Source: Amycolatopsis antarctica
Lineage (GTDB): Bacteria > Actinomycetota > Actinomycetes > Mycobacteriales > Pseudonocardiaceae
Assembly (NCBI RefSeq): GCF_002262875.1
Contig: NZ_NKYE01000004.1
Location: 310,001-374,000, forward strand
Length of the DNA stretch: 64,000 bases
Direction: 5' to 3'
Shown: positions 61,556-64,000 of the stretch, piece by piece
Layout of the letters: the number at the start of each line of letters is the position of its first letter
Position numbering within the stretch: the first letter of the stretch is position 1
Position numbers and translations under genes: made by a program
The notes under the pieces: model-generated
What the model was told of the DNA's origin: nothing
Seen by the model: the letters and a program-made list of their open reading frames with translations, nothing else
Database searches by the model: none

Positions 61556-62374
61556 ATGACCGCGCGCTCTCGTTCGTCTCGCTCGTTCACCCGCATGTTC
61601 GCGGCGCTCGGGGTCGCCGCCCTGGCGACGCTCGGCGCGGGCACCACCGCGTCCGCGGCCGAGGAGGCCGCCGTCAACTACGTCGCCCTCGGCGACTCGT
61701 ACTCCGCGGGCGTGGGGGCGGGTGACTACGGCGACTCCGGTAGCTGCAAGCGCAGCGCCAACGCCTACCCGCAGCTCTGGGCCAACGCCAACAGCCCCGC
61801 CAGCTTCGAGTTCGCAGCCTGCCTCGGCGCCGTCACCGACGACGTCCTCTCCGGCCAGCTCGGCGCGCTGAACGCCGACACCTCGCTGGTCACCATCTCC
61901 ATCGGCGGCAACGACGCCGGCTTCGTCGACGTGATGATCGACTGCACGCTGAGCAACGATCAGGGCTGTGTCGACCGGGTCGCCGAGGCCAAGGCCTTCG
62001 CCACCAGTGAGCTGCCCGGCCGCCTCGACAACGTCTACTCGCAGATCAAGTCGAAGGCCCCGAACGCCGACCTCGTCGTGCTGAACTACCCGCGCTTCTA
62101 CGAGATCGGCGGCTCCTGCAACGGCGGGCTTAGCGACGTCAAGCGGGAGGCGATCAACTCCGGCGCGGACGCGCTGTCCGAGGTCACCTCCGAGCGTGCC
62201 TCCGCTGCCGGCGCGAAGTTCGCCGACGTGCGGACGAACTTCGCCGGTCACGGCATCTGCTCGGAAGACTGGTGGCTGCGCAGTGTCACCGTTCCGGTCG
62301 ACGAGTCGTACCACCCCAACGCCGCGGGCCAGTCGGGTGGCTACCTTCCCGCGCTGACCGGCGTCACCGGCTGA
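61556..62374 (+). CDS. Secreted SGNH/GDSL esterase-lipase
   Basis: The 272-residue precursor has a signal peptide ending near TTASAA (about residue 34). The mature enzyme shows block I YVALGDSYSAGVGAGDYGDS (Ser nucleophile), block III SIGGNDAGF (Gly, Asn) and block V DESYHPNAAGQ (Asp, His). Six Cys residues probably form three disulfides, as in the extracellular lipases of Streptomyces. It should hydrolyse lipid esters outside the cell. AAGGG precedes the ATG. Confidence 0.94.
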   Translation: MTARSRSSRSFTRMFAALGVAALATLGAGTTASAAEEAAVNYVALGDSYSAGVGAGDYGDSGSCKRSANAYPQLWANANSPASFEFAACLGAVTDDVLSGQLGALNADTSLVTISIGGNDAGFVDVMIDCTLSNDQGCVDRVAEAKAFATSELPGRLDNVYSQIKSKAPNADLVVLNYPRFYEIGGSCNGGLSDVKREAINSGADALSEVTSERASAAGAKFADVRTNFAGHGICSEDWWLRSVTVPVDESYHPNAAGQSGGYLPALTGVTG

Positions 62375-62408
62375 CGACCGCCGCGCACCTCTTCGCACAC
62401 CGCTGGAC

Positions 62409-62471
62409 ACTCAGGTTAGTAGGCGCTAACATCCCGCTCGGGGTTAACGCCTACTAACCTGAGTTTTTTTT
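62409..62471 (+). terminator. 22-bp hairpin with U-tract that contains two TetR operator sites
   Basis: Arms 62409-62430 and 62443-62464 match at 21 of 22 positions and are followed by eight T residues (62464-62471), a strong terminator for the esterase gene. Each arm also holds a copy of the TetR site: GTTAGTAGGCGCTAAC at 62415-62430 and, inverted, GTTAACGCCTACTAAC at 62443-62458. The element ends 25 bp before the carboxylase start, so it probably acts as operator as well as terminator. Confidence 0.8.
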
Positions 62472-62496
62472 CTGCCTGCGGATGACGAGGGAGGCC

Positions 62497-64000
62497 ATGG
62501 ACGCGCCGGTGCTCACCAGCTCCGCGGATCCGCGGGCGGAGGCGTACGCGCAGTCCGCCGCCGCGCACGCCGAGCTGGTGGAAGATCTGAACAAGCGACT
62601 CGCCGTCGCCCGTACGGGTGGATCCGAGAAGTCGCGTACCCGCCATGTGGAACGCGGCAAGCTCCTGCCGAGGGACCGGGTGGACGCGCTGCTCGATCCG
62701 GGCTCGCCCTTCCTCGAACTCTCGCCGCTGGCCGCGACCGGCCTCTACGAGGACGAGGCGCCGTCCGCCGGGATCATCACCGGAATCGGCCGCGTCTCCG
62801 GCCGGGAATGCGTGATCGTCGCCAACGACGCCACGGTCAAGGGCGGCACCTACTACCCGATGACGGTGAAGAAGCACCTGCGGGCGCAGGAAGTGGCTCT
62901 GCACAACAACCTTCCGTGCATCTACCTGGTCGACTCCGGCGGGGCGTTCCTGCCGAGGCAGGATGAGGTCTTCCCGGACCGCGAGCACTTCGGCCGCATC
63001 TTCTACAACCAGGCCACCATGTCCGCCAGGGGGATCCCGCAGATCGCCGCCGTGCTCGGCTCGTGCACCGCGGGCGGCGCCTACGTCCCGGCGATGAGCG
63101 ACGAGGCCGTGATCGTGCGCAATCAGGGCACGATCTTCCTCGGCGGCCCGCCGCTGGTGAAGGCCGCCACCGGCGAGGTGGTGACCGCGGAGGAACTCGG
63201 CGGTGGCGACGTGCACTCCCGTCAGTCCGGGGTCACCGACCATCTAGCGAACGACGACGCCGACGCGTTGCGGATCGTTCGTTCCATCGTCTCCACCCTC
63301 GGCCCGCGCACGCCCAGGCCGTGGGACGTGCTGCCCACCGCCGAACCGGCGGTGGACCCGGCGGAGCTCTACGGCGTGGTGCCGAAGGACTCGCGCACGC
63401 CCTACGACGTGCGCGAGGTGATCGCCCGGATCACTGACGGCAGCTGGTTCGCCGAGTTCAAGAAGGAGTACGGCAGCACGCTCGTCACCGGTTTCGCTCG
63501 GGTACACGGGCACCCGGTCGGCGTCATCGCCAACAACGGGGTGCTGTTCGCGGAGTCGGCGATGAAGGGCGCGCACTTCATCGAACTGTGCGACAAGCGC
63601 TCGATCCCGTTGCTGTTCCTGCAGAACATCACCGGGTTCATGGTCGGCAGGGACTACGAGGCGGGCGGGATCGCCAAGCACGGAGCCAAGATGGTCACCG
63701 CGGTGGCCTGTGCCCGGGTGCCGAAACTGACGGTGATCATCGGCGGTTCCTTCGGCGCGGGCAACTACTCGATGTGCGGGCGCGCGTACTCGCCCCGGTT
63801 CCTGTGGATGTGGCCGAACGCCCGCATCTCGGTGATGGGCGGGGAACAGGCGGCCTCGGTGCTCTCCACCGTCCGCAGGGACGGGATCGAGGCGCGTGGT
63901 GGCGAGTGGTCCGCGGACGAGGAGGAGGCGTTCAAGGCGCCGGTCCGCGAGCAGTACGAGGAGCAGGGCAGTCCCTACTACTCGACCGCCCGCCTGTGGG
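62497..64000 (+). CDS. accD1: Methylcrotonyl-CoA carboxylase beta (carboxyltransferase) subunit, cut by window end
   Basis: About 501 residues are present and the stop lies beyond 64000; the family is usually about 530. Carboxyltransferase features include [20 protein letters not shown], the biotin/CoA-site glycine pair in [56 protein letters not shown], and [20 protein letters not shown]. These point to the 3-methylcrotonyl-CoA (leucine degradation) type rather than the acetyl/propionyl-CoA type. ATG 62497 has GAGG at six bases. Biotin-subunit and acyl-CoA dehydrogenase genes would be expected next. Confidence 0.88.
   Translation, partial: MDAPVLTSSADPRAEAYAQSAAAHAELVEDLNKRLAVARTGGSEKSRTRHVERGKLLPRDRVDALLDPGSPFLELSPLAATGLYEDEAPSAGIITGIGRVSGRECVIVANDATVKGGTYYPMTVKKHLRAQEVALHNNLPCIYLVDSGGAFLPRQDEVFPDREHFGRIFYNQATMSARGIPQIAAVLGSCTAGGAYVPAMSDEAVIVRNQGTIFLGGPPLVKAATGEVVTAEELGGGDVHSRQSGVTDHLANDDADALRIVRSIVSTLGPRTPRPWDVLPTAEPAVDPAELYGVVPKDSRTPYDVREVIARITDGSWFAEFKKEYGSTLVTGFARVHGHPVGVIANNGVLFAESAMKGAHFIELCDKRSIPLLFLQNITGFMVGRDYEAGGIAKHGAKMVTAVACARVPKLTVIIGGSFGAGNYSMCGRAYSPRFLWMWPNARISVMGGEQAASVLSTVRRDGIEARGGEWSADEEEAFKAPVREQYEEQGSPYYSTARLW

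Overview
The window is high-GC actinomycete chromosome. The gene set and gene order point to the order Pseudonocardiales (Amycolatopsis, Saccharopolyspora or Saccharomonospora relatives); this is inference from family content, not a database match. Two blocks keep the order seen in Mycobacterium tuberculosis: comF-hpf-secA (compare Rv3242c-Rv3241c-Rv3240c) and sigR/sigH-rsrA-(bL37)-pdtaS-whiB1-diacylglycerol kinase (compare Rv3223c to Rv3218). No tRNA, rRNA, CRISPR array, insertion sequence or prophage was seen.

Region by region. 1-7 kb: ComF, ribosome hibernation factor, SecA translocase, an Rv3235-family protein, a small capless HAD protein and a SpoU RNA methyltransferase. 7-16 kb: a wax ester synthase/DGAT-like protein with an altered active-site motif, a DUF6912 protein, a Vat-like acetyltransferase, proline catabolism (pruA), a lipoprotein, RsgA, an SRAP protein, an alpha/beta hydrolase and YbaK. 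16-21 kb: a thiol-oxidative stress sigma factor with its zinc anti-sigma factor and an excellent autoregulatory promoter, the tiny ribosomal protein bL37 (24 residues), the PdtaS sensor kinase, WhiB1 with a CRP-type site, and a lipid kinase. 21-29 kb: membrane and secreted proteins, an APH-type kinase, GNAT, histidine phosphatase, DUF4442, RmlC-like epimerase, malic enzyme, and a branched-polyamine-synthase (BpsA) homologue. 29-33 kb: a complete betaine/choline-type ABC importer operon. 33-39 kb: an XRE/DUF397 regulator pair with a divergent partner, then the 2-oxoglutarate dehydrogenase/decarboxylase Kgd. 39-46 kb: a type VII secretion-linked RHS polymorphic toxin locus (YbaB-like, EspC-like, 1532-residue RHS protein, an EF-G domain IV-like small protein, an Imm32-type protein and a gene remnant). 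46-54 kb: a fused double ABC exporter, an ABC-2 drug/peptide exporter, and an MFS exporter-TetR operon with its operator. 54-60 kb: alanine dehydrogenase with a PucR regulator, then metY-metX for methionine synthesis. 60-64 kb: a TetR repressor, a secreted SGNH esterase, and the 5' part of a methylcrotonyl-CoA carboxylase beta-subunit gene.

The signals I consider most worth following are three. First, a family of palindromic intergenic repeats (core CAATAYGTCGACRTATTG), in two places arranged as paired inverted copies exactly 33 bp apart. Second, the RHS toxin locus, where the candidate immunity protein resembles a stand-alone domain IV of elongation factor G, which suggests target mimicry. 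Third, three matching 16-bp operator sites (GTTAGYRRGCGYTAAC) that link the TetR gene at 60.8 kb to the carboxylase gene at 62.5 kb, two of them built into a terminator hairpin. A further short motif, GTCCNNTGTGGAC, occurs six times, far above chance.
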